A model generated the notes under the pieces. The model was given only the letters and a program-made list of their open reading frames with translations. It did not search any database and was not told the origin of the DNA. 64,000 bases of DNA from Salvia splendens (taxonomy: Eukaryota > Streptophyta > Magnoliopsida > Lamiales > Lamiaceae). The DNA lies in assembly GCF_004379255.2 (NCBI RefSeq), contig NC_056048.1:12423197-12487196 (forward strand). Direction: 5' to 3'. Shown here piece after piece: positions 1 to 14,200 of the stretch. The translations under genes and the position numbers were made by a program. Numbering within the stretch: the first letter of the stretch is position 1; every line of letters starts with the position of its first letter.

Positions 1-732
1 TTACTCGTTCTGCAGTAGTTTGGTCATTTTCTTTTTTGAGACGCAAAGTTAGTTGAGTTTTTTTATTTTGTAAAACTTTATTCTATCTTCTACTTTCCTC
101 CTACTTTAATCTCTCTCCACTTAACTTTAAAACATTCATTTCTTAATACCGAAAAGAAATGCCCAACTCATGTGGGACGGATAAGGTATTCGTTTATAAA
201 GCCCTCTATCAAGACTTAAACGGACTAATACCCGACTAACCCTTGATGGCCTTTGCCATGAATAGCAAAACTGAAGGAATATTGGGCAGCTTTTTCCGGA
301 AATAATGTCCAAAAGATTGAATAAAATATTGTCCCACAACAAAAGCCTACAGACTAAGTATATACTATCAGAACATGGCCTTTTGCTATTGTTTCCAGCA
401 TCAGCAATAAGTGAGCATGGAAAATAATTGACCCTATTTTAGAATGAGTGATTTTTTTCCATCAAAGCAAGTTGGGCATGTGAGTGATCACACTCACTTG
501 GACCATTGTCGATCTCCAGCCAACTAAAAAATAATAGCAAAAGTGAAGTGGCATTTTTGTCACTTTTTGCCAACTTTAACAAAATGATACAGTCAGCAGC
601 ATTATTGCATTCATCTACCAAACATGATCATTTCTTTTAAAACACCTCTATTTATACCTTTATATGGGAAAATAACTAGCACGTAAAAACTAGATGTGTT
701 AAGCTCCATAATCCACAGATTCGCAGTCGGAG
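1..732. other. Upstream region of the RBB1-like gene
   Basis: AT-rich sequence with no supportable coding region. It should hold the promoter and 5' leader of the gene starting at 733. A CAG at 725-727 just before the start codon could be the acceptor of an intron in the 5' untranslated region, but no donor can be assigned. No clear TATA box or transposon end was recognised. Confidence 0.4.
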
Positions 733-3700
733 ATGGCAACTGATGCAGATATTCCATTACCTGTAAATGAAGCAGTAAGTTGTTTCATGATCTAAAGATG
801 TTTTTCGAAATATTACCTATATGAAATTCAAGTTCTTGGTCATATTTCTGTGCATCTTCTTATATATCAATCTTAGCAAAACATCGGTTTATTTCTTTAA
901 ATATCTACAAGAAACATACTACTATAAAACATACGCTTTTCATTTCTTGGATGATAATATGAATCTCTGGTAATAAGAAGACATTATCTTAGAGATCACA
1001 TGCCATTTATACTGACAAACAGCTAATCCCAAATACTCCATATACAAGTGAAAAATTATTTCAAAAAGTTTTAAGCAAGATCTCTAGCAGGAAACCTTGT
1101 GTTAAACTAGTTGGGTTCACTTTGTTTTAAGGACATAAAATTACTATATATCACAGTTTGCCTCTCTGAAACTCTGCAGATCGAACATGCTAGATCAATA
1201 AGGTCTATAACACTGATGTTAAGAAAATAAATATATACATGTAATAAATTGAAACATAGAAATAACTTAGAGAAAAAAGCCAGATATTACTATAGACATG
1301 CATCTACATCAAATTTGCAGAATTTTACAGTGATAGTGGATATTATGTTGCTACTTTTAAGACAAAACTCTCTATTTTAGCATATACTATCTTTTATTCT
1401 TTTTATCAACAAATAAATATTGTTATCGAACATGGCAGAGAGAGGAGCAAGTTGGACTTCCTATAGTTGAGGGTGAGCATTTTTTAAAATCACCCTCGAC
1501 TGACGAGGTTGCAAATAACATTGCACCCAATGTCAGTAAGCTCGTTGAAAAGACGTTCGCGGAAAAAAGCCAGCAGAATGCTGAAGAATCCATCAGCAAG
1601 GATGGAGACGGAAACAGAGGTGTGGTACCAGAAAAATGCAGCACGGATCCATCAGTTGTGACCTCAGATATGAAAGTGGGAGATACAGATGATGATCCTT
1701 GTACAGAAGGTGCAATAGCGGTGACTCAGCTATCTAAAGAGACGAGCAGCGATCATCATGGCGCGTATGATTCCCTTACGAAGGAGATATTAGTGGAATC
1801 TAGTCTCCCTAGCAAAGAAGCCGAGTCTCATACACCTTGCATCTCAGAAGGAGATCATAACGTCCCAAAGCTTGTAGAGAATTCTGAGGAGAGCTCACCA
1901 GTCCGAGTTGAAGAGTCACAGGTTGTACGTGATGAGCATTTTAAAGAGGAGAGTGAGAGGCTGCCATTGACAGAAGTATCGACTGGGGAGACCAATGAAA
2001 ACATCGTCCTAGAAGCCACAGATAATGTGAAAGACAAGGATAAAGACCTCAAAGAGGAGCAAAGCAGAAATGATACTCTGCATGGAGACACAAACAAGGC
2101 AGAGGATGCAACAATCAATGCAAATGATGGACAAAAGGAGAGTGTTGAGGTATGGATAACACTCCTACTAAGAAATGAAATTTGCTTTTTCCCTGGTCAG
2201 ACAATTGAAGAAAAGAAAAGATAATAATAAGTTAATATCAACAACAATAAGCCTCCCCATTATGAGGCCCCATGAGGCGGTAAGTGGACCATTTCTATAT
2301 GGTACCAAAGCAGCTAATGATCCATAACTAATCGTTAGTTCATTCATTTTAATACCTAAAGTTGGCTCCTTGACATGAGCACTAAACTATAATGAAAAAA
2401 ATTAAGTAGACTCCTGAATATGGAAAAAAAATGTTTAGACTGATTCTCCTCCAATCTAGCTCTTGATTTGATTCACTTTCAACAACAACAATAATAACAA
2501 TAAAGCCGGCATATTAACCTTTCATCTTGTTGCAGGGTTTTCCAGCAATTGTTTCCAGCTCTCACAAAGAGGGAAGCATAAATGCAGATCTACAAGAAGC
2601 CATGGGTGACCATAAGGATGGAAAAATAAGTGACGAGGTTGACAATCACAAGGAAATTCTTGAGGTACAAGATGAGACTCTACGAGCTGAAATATATGGC
2701 TTAACTATAAAATTAATTAATCTTTAAACTCATGGGGCTAATAGTTTTTGTTCTTTCTTCAGAATCTCTCAAGTGGTGAAGGCCATTGTAAATTGACAAA
2801 CATTTCACCTGATATCAGTAAGGATAGTGAAAAGACAGATCAAACATTGAGAGATGGCTCTGATACTTTTGTTGATCGACCAGTAGAATTGGCCATAACT
2901 GAAGAGACACATGTGAAAGTAATCCAAAGGAATGCTGAAGAATATAACAGCACTGACAAAGATGGTGGTAGAGATGTGATACCAGAGGTGTGCAGTATCG
3001 ATTCATCTGTTGCGACCTCAGAAACAAAAGTGGGAGATACACTTGTTTATCCTGATATGGACGACACTGAGGTGGCGACTAAGCTGCCTAAATACACAAG
3101 CAGTGATAATCATGGCATAAATGATTCCTCCACCACAGATGTAGCACTTACAGAGGAGATATTACAGGAAGCTGACCTAGTGAGCAGAGAAACTGAGTCT
3201 CGTACGCCTTGCATCTCCGAAGGGGAGGAGCCAAATTTCCAAGTGAAGACAATAGATAACAAATCTGTGGATGAGAAACCAACAGAAGAGGACATTCCAT
3301 GTATTATCAGAAATGAAGTCTCTAAGGAAGGGAATTCTGACCACAATAAGAGTACCTCAGAACAGGATGAATTAGAAAATGAAAGAAGTGTTGAAAATAG
3401 TACATCTGGAGAAACCATCATCGCACTTGAGAATTCAAATGCCAACGAGCTACAGAGCAAGAGGGACTTAAACTCGTCACTCTCTAAGGAAGAAGAAATG
3501 GATCTACAGAAAAGTGTCGAGCCTGTGACAACGCCAGAAGACTATGGAGTTCCCTCAGAGAAGACTTTGAGTGAGAGCCATGGAGATGTGGAATGCAAGT
3601 CTAAAACCATGGAAGATGCTGCTACAGATCATAGAAACCCAAAGCTTGTAGAGAAGTCTGAGGAGAGCTCAGTTGTCCAAGTCACAAACTCACAAATAGA

Positions 3701-5173
3701 TCATAATGAGGATTTGGGAGAGGACACAGAGGGTCTGTCATTAAAAGAAGTGTCAACAGGGTGCACCAATGATAACGCCTCAGCAGCCACGGGTGAAATC
3801 AAAGGACAGAGTGAAGACGACAAAGAAGCTGAACTACCTGAAAACGAGCAAAATACAAAATGTACTTTGGAGAAAGAAGACATGCAGATAGAAAATCTTG
3901 CAGAACTGCATGTAGCCCTTGAAAATAATGAAGTTTCTAATATAACCCAAGGACACAACGCTGAAGTTCTTCCAGAAGAAGCAACAAGTGATGTAGCTGA
4001 GGGACAGGACAGTCATGAGGTATGGATAACAAACTCTCCTGCTATGAACAGCTTTGGTTGCTATTCCCTAGTCACAAACTTAAAAGAATAGTAGATTTAT
4101 TCTAACAAGAAAAGGAATAAAATGGACAGTAGCAATAATAAAACTTTACATTGCACTCAGTAAGTTGACTTTCATCTTTCTTTAGAGTTTTCCACCAATT
4201 TTTTCTGGTTCCCTTTCACTTAGTCACAGAGACACTTGAAGATTAACAGCTTTCTTTCTAGAAATATTAGTACTTTATATATTGCAGTTACTCAATTGAT
4301 TTTTCACTTGTTCCAGAATTTTCCACCAATTGTTTCTGGTTCTCCCGAAGAGGGTAGCGTGAATACAGTTCTCCAAGAAGTCACGAGCGATGATACGGTT
4401 GACAAAATTATTCATGAGTCTGACAAACACAAGGAAGCTAGTGAGGTAAAGATGATATTCATAATACAAAATGGCCCTTCAGTTACTTAGAGATATAGTA
4501 TATGGCTGCAGTTTGAAAATATTAAAATTATTTATCATTAAACTCATGGAGTTGATAATTTCTAATTATTTCTGCAGAATCTGTTAACAACTGTTTCAAC
4601 TGAGGATACTGAAGGAATCACATTGGTTAAAATGGAAGGTTCAGAAAATAAAAAGAAAGATGATTCAGAAGAAGAAGAAAGTGAAGAGCCGCCTTTGCCT
4701 CTACTTTTGGCACAGGAAACCAGTTATGCATCAGTGCAAGAGGCTCGATTTGAGGATGGAGAACCAAATAAAGCTGAGTTTTATAATGATGAGAGGGATA
4801 CAGAAAATACAGAAGATGTGCATGTCAAACCTGAAGATACCAAAGCACCTGATTTGGTGGACAAAAGATCAGAGGGTGGAACAGTTGATGCAGCAGCAGA
4901 GAGGGAAGAAACTGTAGAGGTACTAGTCAAATATACTACTCCCTCCGTTCCTTGTTAATAGAGGCACTTCTTTTCAGCACGGAGATTAGAATAGTGTGTT
5001 AAGTGTATGGTGAATAAAGTAAGAGAGAGGGAGGGTTACTTTTTGCCAAAAATAGAAATGACTCAATCATCTTGGAACTTCCCAAAATAGAAAAATGACT
5101 CAATTAACATGAAACGGATGGAGTACTATTTAACTAACGAGCTTTATCATAAGTATACAGGAAGTACTAAAAA

Positions 5174-5219
<46 letters not shown>

Positions 5220-8200
5220 TAATAAAGGTGACAAAAGTCTTTCATTGAATATTACTGACTTTATTCTTCTTGTTGCAGAATGTTCCAACAATTGTTCATT
5301 TGGATGAAGAAAATGAGCAAGTATCCTCAATAAAAGAACCAAGTGGAGCAGAATTGTTTGAAAAGGACAAAAACTATGAGAGTGTTTTGTTGATGGAAGA
5401 AGTGCAAACAATAATAAGCGACAAAATAACCGATACAGGTGAAGCTGACAAGAATGATCTTGCACTTGAGGTACGACTAAGCATCACAACTAGAATGTGG
5501 ATTTTCTTACAATGATACATATATGGAAGAAGAAGAAAACAACTGAACATAAATAATTTCCATATAGCTTATAGCTTATCAGTTTTTATTTACTATTTGG
5601 CTGCAGAATGTTGCAATTGAAGAGAGTTTAGTAACCCAAGTGGATTGCTCAGCAAGGGAACACGAGGAACGTGTGGAAGAGGAAAATCAAAGTTCATCTT
5701 TGATAGAAGCACTAGTAGAGGAAACCAATGCTAGGGAGTCAAAAAATACTGATGAACCCAAAAATAGCGGCAAAGAGTCAATGACACCTGAAATGGAAAA
5801 TGAGGAGCATACAGAAAATATGTATGGGAAGGAAGAAACAGATGTGGAGACACCTATTGACTTCTTGCAAGTCAAGCCTGAGGATATTAAACAACATGAT
5901 CCAAGTCCAGACAAAAACAAATCCATCGAGGAAGAAATCACAAATGCAGATCCACTGGGAATTTCAACTGACAAGGCAGAGAGAGAATCTGTTGATGTGG
6001 CTCACGCACATGAGGAAAATGTTGAGACAAAGGTGAATAATGTTCTTACCTTATTATCATTATGGTAAACAATAAATGGCTAGATTTAATCCCAAATGAA
6101 AAGGGTATGAGCATCCTTGTCAGTCTTTTGGTGAATAGAATTTTATGATTTTTTTTTACATCAGGATGTTGCAAAAGCTATTCCTGATAGTGACAAGAAA
6201 GATAGCATACCAATAGAAGAATTTGGCTCACAAAATCCAATGAACGAAGCTTCATCAGGGAATGCAAATGGTGAGAAGTCAACAAAAGTTACTGAAGAAA
6301 GTTTGATCATGAAAGAAGAACCCCTCGAGTCATTGCAAGTAGCAGATAAGGATATTGAAACACCTCCTGTATGTCGAGACAGGGATACAAGTTCTCTACA
6401 TGAGGAAAGCCCCACTACAAATCCTGAAACAATCATGGATGATAACAAAGAGAAGATGCTTTATAATGCAACGGGGGAGGAAGATGAAACTTCAAAGGAT
6501 AAGGTGAGAATCAAACTTGTTAAACTTCTTGATCGGTAAATACCTAATTTATTCACTGCACGATCACTAAATTCCCCTGGTGCAAACAAAAATACGGATT
6601 ACAATATTTGAGTTTGTTATTATGAAATAGAAGTAAACAGTAAATGGCTAAATTTGACCCTAAAAGAAAATGGTTAACAGTATCCTTTTTCCTGGGTTTT
6701 GGCGAATAGATCTTTATGATTTTTATTTATGCCGCAGGGTATTGTAGAAGATATTTCGGATTGTGGCAAGGATGATAACATGCCATCTGAAGAACTTGTC
6801 TCACAAAATCCACTTAACGGAGCTTCGGCTGGGAATGCCAACATCGAGGAGTCTACAGAAATAGGTAAAGGTGGCTTGATCAATGAAGAAGTATCTTTCG
6901 AGTCATTGCAAAAGGCAGAACAGGAGATTGAAACAGACCATTTAAGCCGACAGAGAGAAATAAGTTCTCCAGATGAGCAAAGCCACATTGTCAATCTTGA
7001 AGGAAACGGGGATGATAGCAAAGAGGAGATAGCTGCTAGTGAAACTTCTTTGGAGGGTGAAACTCTCAAGGATAAGGTGAGAATCAAACTTACTATAATC
7101 TGGATCGTGACATGCCTAGTTAGTATATTGCACGAATTACTAAGTTTTCCTGATGCTAGCATAACTATACATTAATATTTGGGTTGGTTGTTAGAAGATT
7201 GGCATAAACCTTCACTGTAGTTATAACTTCTTGTTTGATCATCATTTTAGCATTGAAACTATAGTAACATACTCTTATTTCAGTCATCCCCAAGACACAA
7301 GTTGTTATCAGTATGATGCCATATAGATTTAACAAATGGTCTGGACTTGCAGAAAAGTATTGCAAATACTACACCATATGAGGACAAAGAAGATAGCATG
7401 CAAGTCCAAGAAGATTGCTCACAGTGGGAACAAAATGAGAGTGAAAATATACCTTCTTCAGAAGCTCCAGCACTGTCCTCCATTGAAAGTAGTCCAGTCA
7501 AAGAAGAAGAAAAAGTGGAAATCCCCACTAAGGAGCAAATCCTAACTGCTGATCCACAAGAGACAATTGATGAAACACAGGAAAAAACTATTGACGCTGC
7601 TGACAAAAACAATGTAAATTCTGAAGTAGAGGTAGAAAGTGCACTATCAATTGTTGTTTACTAGTTCCAAGACAACAGGGATAATTACTAGCTCGGTTCT
7701 TAGTGAAAAGAGAACTCGATAATATATTTTCTTCTTTTAGCTCAATCATGTTCTTAAGTAATTATCATCACAGGATGTTGCGATAAGCGCTCAAAATGGA
7801 GACAGTGACGATAACTCACCAGTAGAAGTGGATGGTTTACAAGAACCTCCTTCTGAAGAAGTTCCTGCAGAAAAGATCAATGATGATGAACCAACTACTA
7901 GCCATGAGACCAAATTTGCATATGAAAACAATGTAAAGGCCAACTTGAATGAAGATGAGGAAAAAACAGAATGTGCTCTGGTAAAGGAAGATGTGAATAT
8001 TGAGTCATCACAGGTAGCAGATGATGATATTAAAGGTACTTCGTCAGGTCATGACAGAGAAGCAAACCCCTTAGACAAGCAAGCGCCAACTACAGGTTCT
8101 CAAGAAACCATGGATGACGAAAAATATGCAAAACCACTTGATTCAACTGATTTGAAGCAAGAAATTCTTGAGGATGGGGTGAGAATCATAGTAGTAAGCT

Positions 8201-11200
8201 GACTTTGTTATCACAAGATCAGTGGACAAATTTTTGAAAAATGAATTTCTGTGTTATGCTGGATAAAAATTGACACGAATGTGTATCTGCAGGATGAACA
8301 GATTTAACAAATGTTTTATACTTGATGCAGAATTGTGCAACCACTCCAGATGAGGACACTAAAGAAGATTCAAAAAATCAAGCAGATGACTTCATACTGG
8401 AAAGCGAAGAACAATCGGTAAAGGATAGTGAAAGCACATCAGTATCAGATACTCCAAAAGATGACATTACAGAAAGCATGTTGGTTAAGGAAGTAGCAAA
8501 GGTTGAGGATCCTATTGACTCCTCTGAAGTGGCAACTGAGGACACCAAGGCATTTGCTCCACGTCAAGATGCAGAAAGTTCCATTGTGGAGCAAATTTTA
8601 GATCCAACAACCATTGAAAACGAAACTCCTAAGGACGAGGTCAGTATATATACACACACCTCAATATACACATATACAGTACACACACAGAGTCAGATAC
8701 CTAGTTAATGAGTGAATATTGGCCAATAACAAATTGTCATATTGTTAATATTATCTGAACTTAAGTAATCAATTCTGAAAAACTAGTTTTCACAATGTTG
8801 ATACTACTATTTTACGATAAGGAGCTTCATCATAAGTATACACGAAATACTAAAAAGGAATAATACTAGTAATAAATAAAGGTGACAAAAGCTTTTCATT
8901 GAATGGTAGTGACGTTATTCTTCTTGTTGCAGAATGTACCAACAATTTTTCCAGATGAGAATTTGGAAGAGCATTTGGATGAAGAAAATGAGCACGTATC
9001 CTCGATAAAAGAAACAAGTGGAGCAGAATTATCTGAAAAGAACGAAAATTCTGAGAGTGCTTTGTTGATGGAAGAAGTGCAGAGAGAAATACCGGCTGAA
9101 AATATAAAAACATCTGATTTCGATCAACATACAAAGGAAAAGGGTATCCTTGAGGAGAAAATCCCAACTGAAACACAAAGAATACCAAGTGATGAAGAAG
9201 AGGAAACAAGAATTGATGCAGCTACTACCAACGAGAAAACTCAAGAATTACAGGTGAGAATCATATTATGAATTGAATCATGTTGAGCAGTGAAACTTAA
9301 AAATAGGAAGCAAAGTATTATTGTTTCCCTTTGAGCATGTACATCACTTTATTTAATTGCTCTTCCATACTACAGAATGATTTGAATGAGAATAGTAACA
9401 ATGACTTGTTACTCAAAGTGGCTGCCTCAGAATTGACACATGATATAAATTTAGAAGAGGAACCAGAAAGACCACCACTAACAGAGATTTCAAAAATGGA
9501 GGCCTTTGAAAACGAGTCAATTCTGCTTGAGCCAAAAATTAGCGATGAACCAAGCACAGTTGAATTTCCCAAAGATGAGAAAAGTACAGACTACACTGCA
9601 CCAAAGAAAGAGAATTTGCAGCCAGAGGATCATAAAACATCTACTTCAAGTGGTGACACAGAAACATCTTGTTCACTTGAGGAGCCAAGCTTAGAAGATA
9701 ACTCCCAAACAATTATAAGAAACAAAATAACCGATGCAGGTGAAGCTGACAAGAATGATCTTGCACTTGAGGTACGACTAAGAACCACAAGTAAAATGTG
9801 GATTTTCTTACAATGATACATGTACACAGATACACACACCTCAGTATATATACACATATACAGTGCACACACAGTCACATACACAGTTTATGAGTGCATA
9901 TTGCCCAATTACAAATTGTTATATTGATACTACTATTTGAAATTAAGTAATCTGCTATTAAAAAAAATTAGTTTTCACAATGTTGATACATAAATCATTA
10001 TTCTTGGACTAACAAAGTTGAGTTACACTGTGAGTGGTGAGTACAAAAGTTCACTACATTTTAAAATCCTAGGCCTTAATAAAATCACTTAGTAAGAGTA
10101 TATTCTGATATGATGTCTTCTGATATTACAACTTGTTATTATAGAAGAGGCTTACGCTAATGATCACCGTCCTATAACATAAGAGTTTATCATAATGTCA
10201 GGCTTAGAGATCAGATAGACTTTAAAATTTGTTAAGTGCAACAAAAATTATTGTAGAGATTTGACTCAGAAAATCAGAGTTATAAAAAAAATCCCCAAAA
10301 TATGGATAGCTTTTAAAAATCCATAATCAAATAATCGTCTATCAAAATTTTTGTTTAGAAGATCAGATATAGTTGGACATGTATGACTATTCCTTTACTT
10401 ATTTTCGTCATTACCTGTCCCCTTCCCCTAAGTAGTTATCTCATGTTTGTGCCTACTCAATATATGAATACATTTCACAGTTCATACATAAAAGACAGGT
10501 TCAGATTTTCTAAGACTAGTTTTAAGAAGCTTTGAAGCTTGGAATAATACAAAATTCAAAATACTGTTAAGCTTGAATACAAAGAGGTCAAGCAAGATAA
10601 TGGATATGAGCTAAGGAATCAAGTCCCAAGGTGATGAAGAATTATATAATACCCATTCAGTTAAAAGAAAAAAATTAAGACAAGCCAACAGCTAAAGAAC
10701 GGGGGAAATTTTTAGCATTAGGTTGTGTAGATTGTTATAAAGCTTAATAGCACTTGAAAGAAAGGGAGACAACTTGACATCTGTGGTTCACCATTTATGG
10801 GGATCTACAGGTGCCCAAAGAGGCGGATAGTGCTGATGTTAAAGAAGAAACAAAGGAGGAAGAAGGTTACATCAAGGCTGTTGAAATAACTAATGCTGTA
10901 ACAGTAGCATCTAATCAGGCAAGTAATCAAGACCCCAATATACTTTTTATATGTTTCTGGTTATAGTTTGCTTCTTTCTTGAATTCTATCTGAAAACTGT
11001 CTTTGGAACAGATGACAAGCAACGAGCATGTATCCGATAGTACCAGCTTGGAATCTGTGGTCTTGGAGAAGATTAATGATCCAATTGTAGGGGAAGCAAA
11101 CAGTTTTAATGACAAAACGGACTTGGAGAAAATACCAATAAGTGAAACTTTGGCAGAAACAGCTTCAACAGAATGTACAGAAACAAAGGACCAACTTCCA

Positions 11201-14200
11201 AATGTAGAAAAGGAAGCAGAAGTATCTAAAAGAGAGGCAGAAAATGACCAGAAACATATAAAAGAAACACTGCCTAATGATGCTGTTTCTTTGGACGTCC
11301 TAGAATCAAAGGAGGTGACTGGCGAAGAAGAAGTATCTTCAAATAGATGTAAGGAAATTTCAAGCAGCCCAATCTCTGTGGCATCAGAGGATGTGTCAAC
11401 ATCCAATGTGGCATTAGAGGAAGATTCGACATCCAACTCTGTTACAGACCTTGAAACCAAAAATGAAGAAGTTCCAGCAATCAAAGAGAAAACTCCCTCA
11501 TCTGTAGAAGGACAAGATTCTGAGAGTACAATTGTTGAGAAAACCTCCAACTATGCTGGTAGCTTTACTGAGAAAAGGTCAGACTCAACTGAAGTTGCAT
11601 TTACGCCTGGAGAAAACAAAGGTGGATATGAGTCCGATAAAAGGAGCCTTGAATCTATTGCCCAAGGTCAAATTTTCAACATAATGTCAGAAACAGAAGA
11701 GACAAAAGCAGAGGAAGAAGATCTTAACACAGAATCAGGAATACAATCTGACAAAGCTGTAATAGAGGACATAGTACAAGAAGAAACTATGTACGAGAAA
11801 GAAATCGTGAAGGATGACATTTCAAGCGAGAAGGACCAATTATCAAGAGTAAACTCTTCTTATCTACTGCATCTTTTTTGGTCTTTCTGTTAGATGAACA
11901 TCAAGCGCTCTAACTAAATGATATATTATGCAGATCAAGGAAGAACATGAAGATGTAAAAGATTATCATCAAGGTTTTTGTGAGTTAGAGGTAATCACAG
12001 ATAGTCACAGAGAAGAAGAGATTAAGCAAGATCAACACATAAACAAGAAAGAAACATACTCCCTCCGTCCCATAAAAATAAGGACACTTTCCTTTTTCGT
12101 CCGTCCCATAAAACTATCCCATTTCCATTTATAGAAACTTCTCCCAAACTCATTACCCATATACATCAATTTATTTACAACTTATACCACTAGGGCCCAC
12201 CATTAAACACTAATAATAATACGGGTCCCACTATCCACTAATATTATTCTAACTACCAATTTCCTCATCTTTCTTACTTTACCAATTATGCATTAATTCT
12301 TGTGTCGTCCCAAATGTCATTTTTTTGGGACAGAGGGAGTATGAGTTAACAAAGATTGGAAATGATACAGAAACGATGAGAAAATATATACTCTGTTTTC
12401 ATGATAAAGGTTATGATGTTGAAATCCCATTCATTTGAGCAGGTACCAGAAGTCTCTGAAGAAGCTGATGACAAGGCTCCAGAAGACCAACAAGAAAAGA
12501 CATTTACAGATAAAGCAATTGATAGAATTCTCCACCAGGAAGAGCAAGCAACGAGAATTGAGGAGCCCACAACTAATATAGACGATGAAAATGTCCGTGA
12601 GTTAGACATAGGCGTGAACACAGACACTCAAGATTCAAATAAAGAGGTATGTTCATCAAAATTCACTTTCTACACTATGATGACCACTCTGAAGCATGGC
12701 ACTCGTAATACATAGGAAATTGCAGGTTCACCAAATATACTTTCAGTATTATTTCAATAACCTATAATATTTGATGTCTAGACTGTCCAAATAGCAATAA
12801 TCCCTGGGAAAGAAAGTGAGGAACAGAACAAGGAAGATGAAATATACAGCTCAGATAAACTGCAGGAAGAAGATGAGGTAAAGGGAATAGCATACACCCA
12901 TATTCATCATTAATGAAGTGTTGTACTATAGACCACCATTTTTTAAGTAGACATCTACTCTACAGGAAACTTTGATACTTTCAGAAGGGGAAAGTAAGGA
13001 GGAAGCAAAAGAAACTTATAAAGAAGCCTATCTTGAGGCTGAGAAGTTTGATTCATCACCTCAAATCAAAGATGTATTGAAATGTGCAGTTAGAGATGTT
13101 GGGCCAGACACCCAGAAAGACAATGAAAAATCCACAACAGGAATTTTTTCTGAAGAGGATTATCCTAAAAACATCACAAAATGCGAAGTATCCTCTGCTA
13201 GTGAAGATGTTGCACTAACAGAACAACCCTCAGAGGATGCATCCATCACTGCTGAACTGCAAGAAGCAAAAAAGATAGGAGAATGTACAGAAGGAACCCC
13301 ACTGCGAACCGAAGACCAACTGGTCAAAGACATTGCACTAGCAGAACAACCCTCAGAGGATGCATGCATCACTGCTGAAGTGCAAGAAGCAAAAGCTGGG
13401 ATTGATTTGGGAGCTGCTGTTCCAGTCCCAGGAGCAAATGGATCAGAAAGTCAAGAGGTGGAAAATTTGAATGAAAAATGCACAGAGATGGCCGACACCT
13501 CCACACCAGTTGAAACTTTGGCGAATTCCACATCAAAAAACATAGGAGAAAGTACGGAAGGAAACCTTCTGGAGGCTGAAGACCAACAAACCAAACTTTA
13601 TGACTTGCCAGAAGAATCAAATATGAGCGTTACGGAAGTGAAAACGGCAGAAAAAGATGATGCAGTGAATATTCAAAGTGCCAGGAGTATAAGCGAGGAT
13701 GTCCAGGACCAGGAATTATTTAAGGAATCCTATGGTGTATCAAGCAATCATAATCCAGTGCAAGGAAACCCAGAAGAAAGAACAGAGACTAGTGAAGGAC
13801 AGAAAACAAACCCAATTCAAGCTGCACGGGTCTTAGAGACTCTAAAGAAAGAAAAAGAAGAACAGAAACTGGGAGGGGATAATGTGGACGTCCATGAAGA
13901 AGAGAAAAATACATACAGTATCCCCAGTCAGTTGGAAAGTCTCAATGGTGCAGATACAGAAAAGGTCCAGGAATCAAGCATTCATCAAAGATTGGTTGAG
14001 GATACAGCTCAACATGAGAAAAAAGAGGGAATTCAGCAAATTGACTCCCCTCTCTTCTTACCACATGCCCAATGTTCAGACATCACCACTTCAGAAAATG
14101 AGCCAGCACAAGATGGAGGATTGGGTAGCACTGGTGTAACAGAATTGGATGCATCTCCTCTTTCCTTGAAAGATAAGCATGTTGACCTGGAATCAGGTGA

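Noticed and set aside
136..342. Minus-strand ORF upstream of the RBB1-like gene
   Set aside because: No similarity, no splice or codon signal, and it lies in the presumed promoter.
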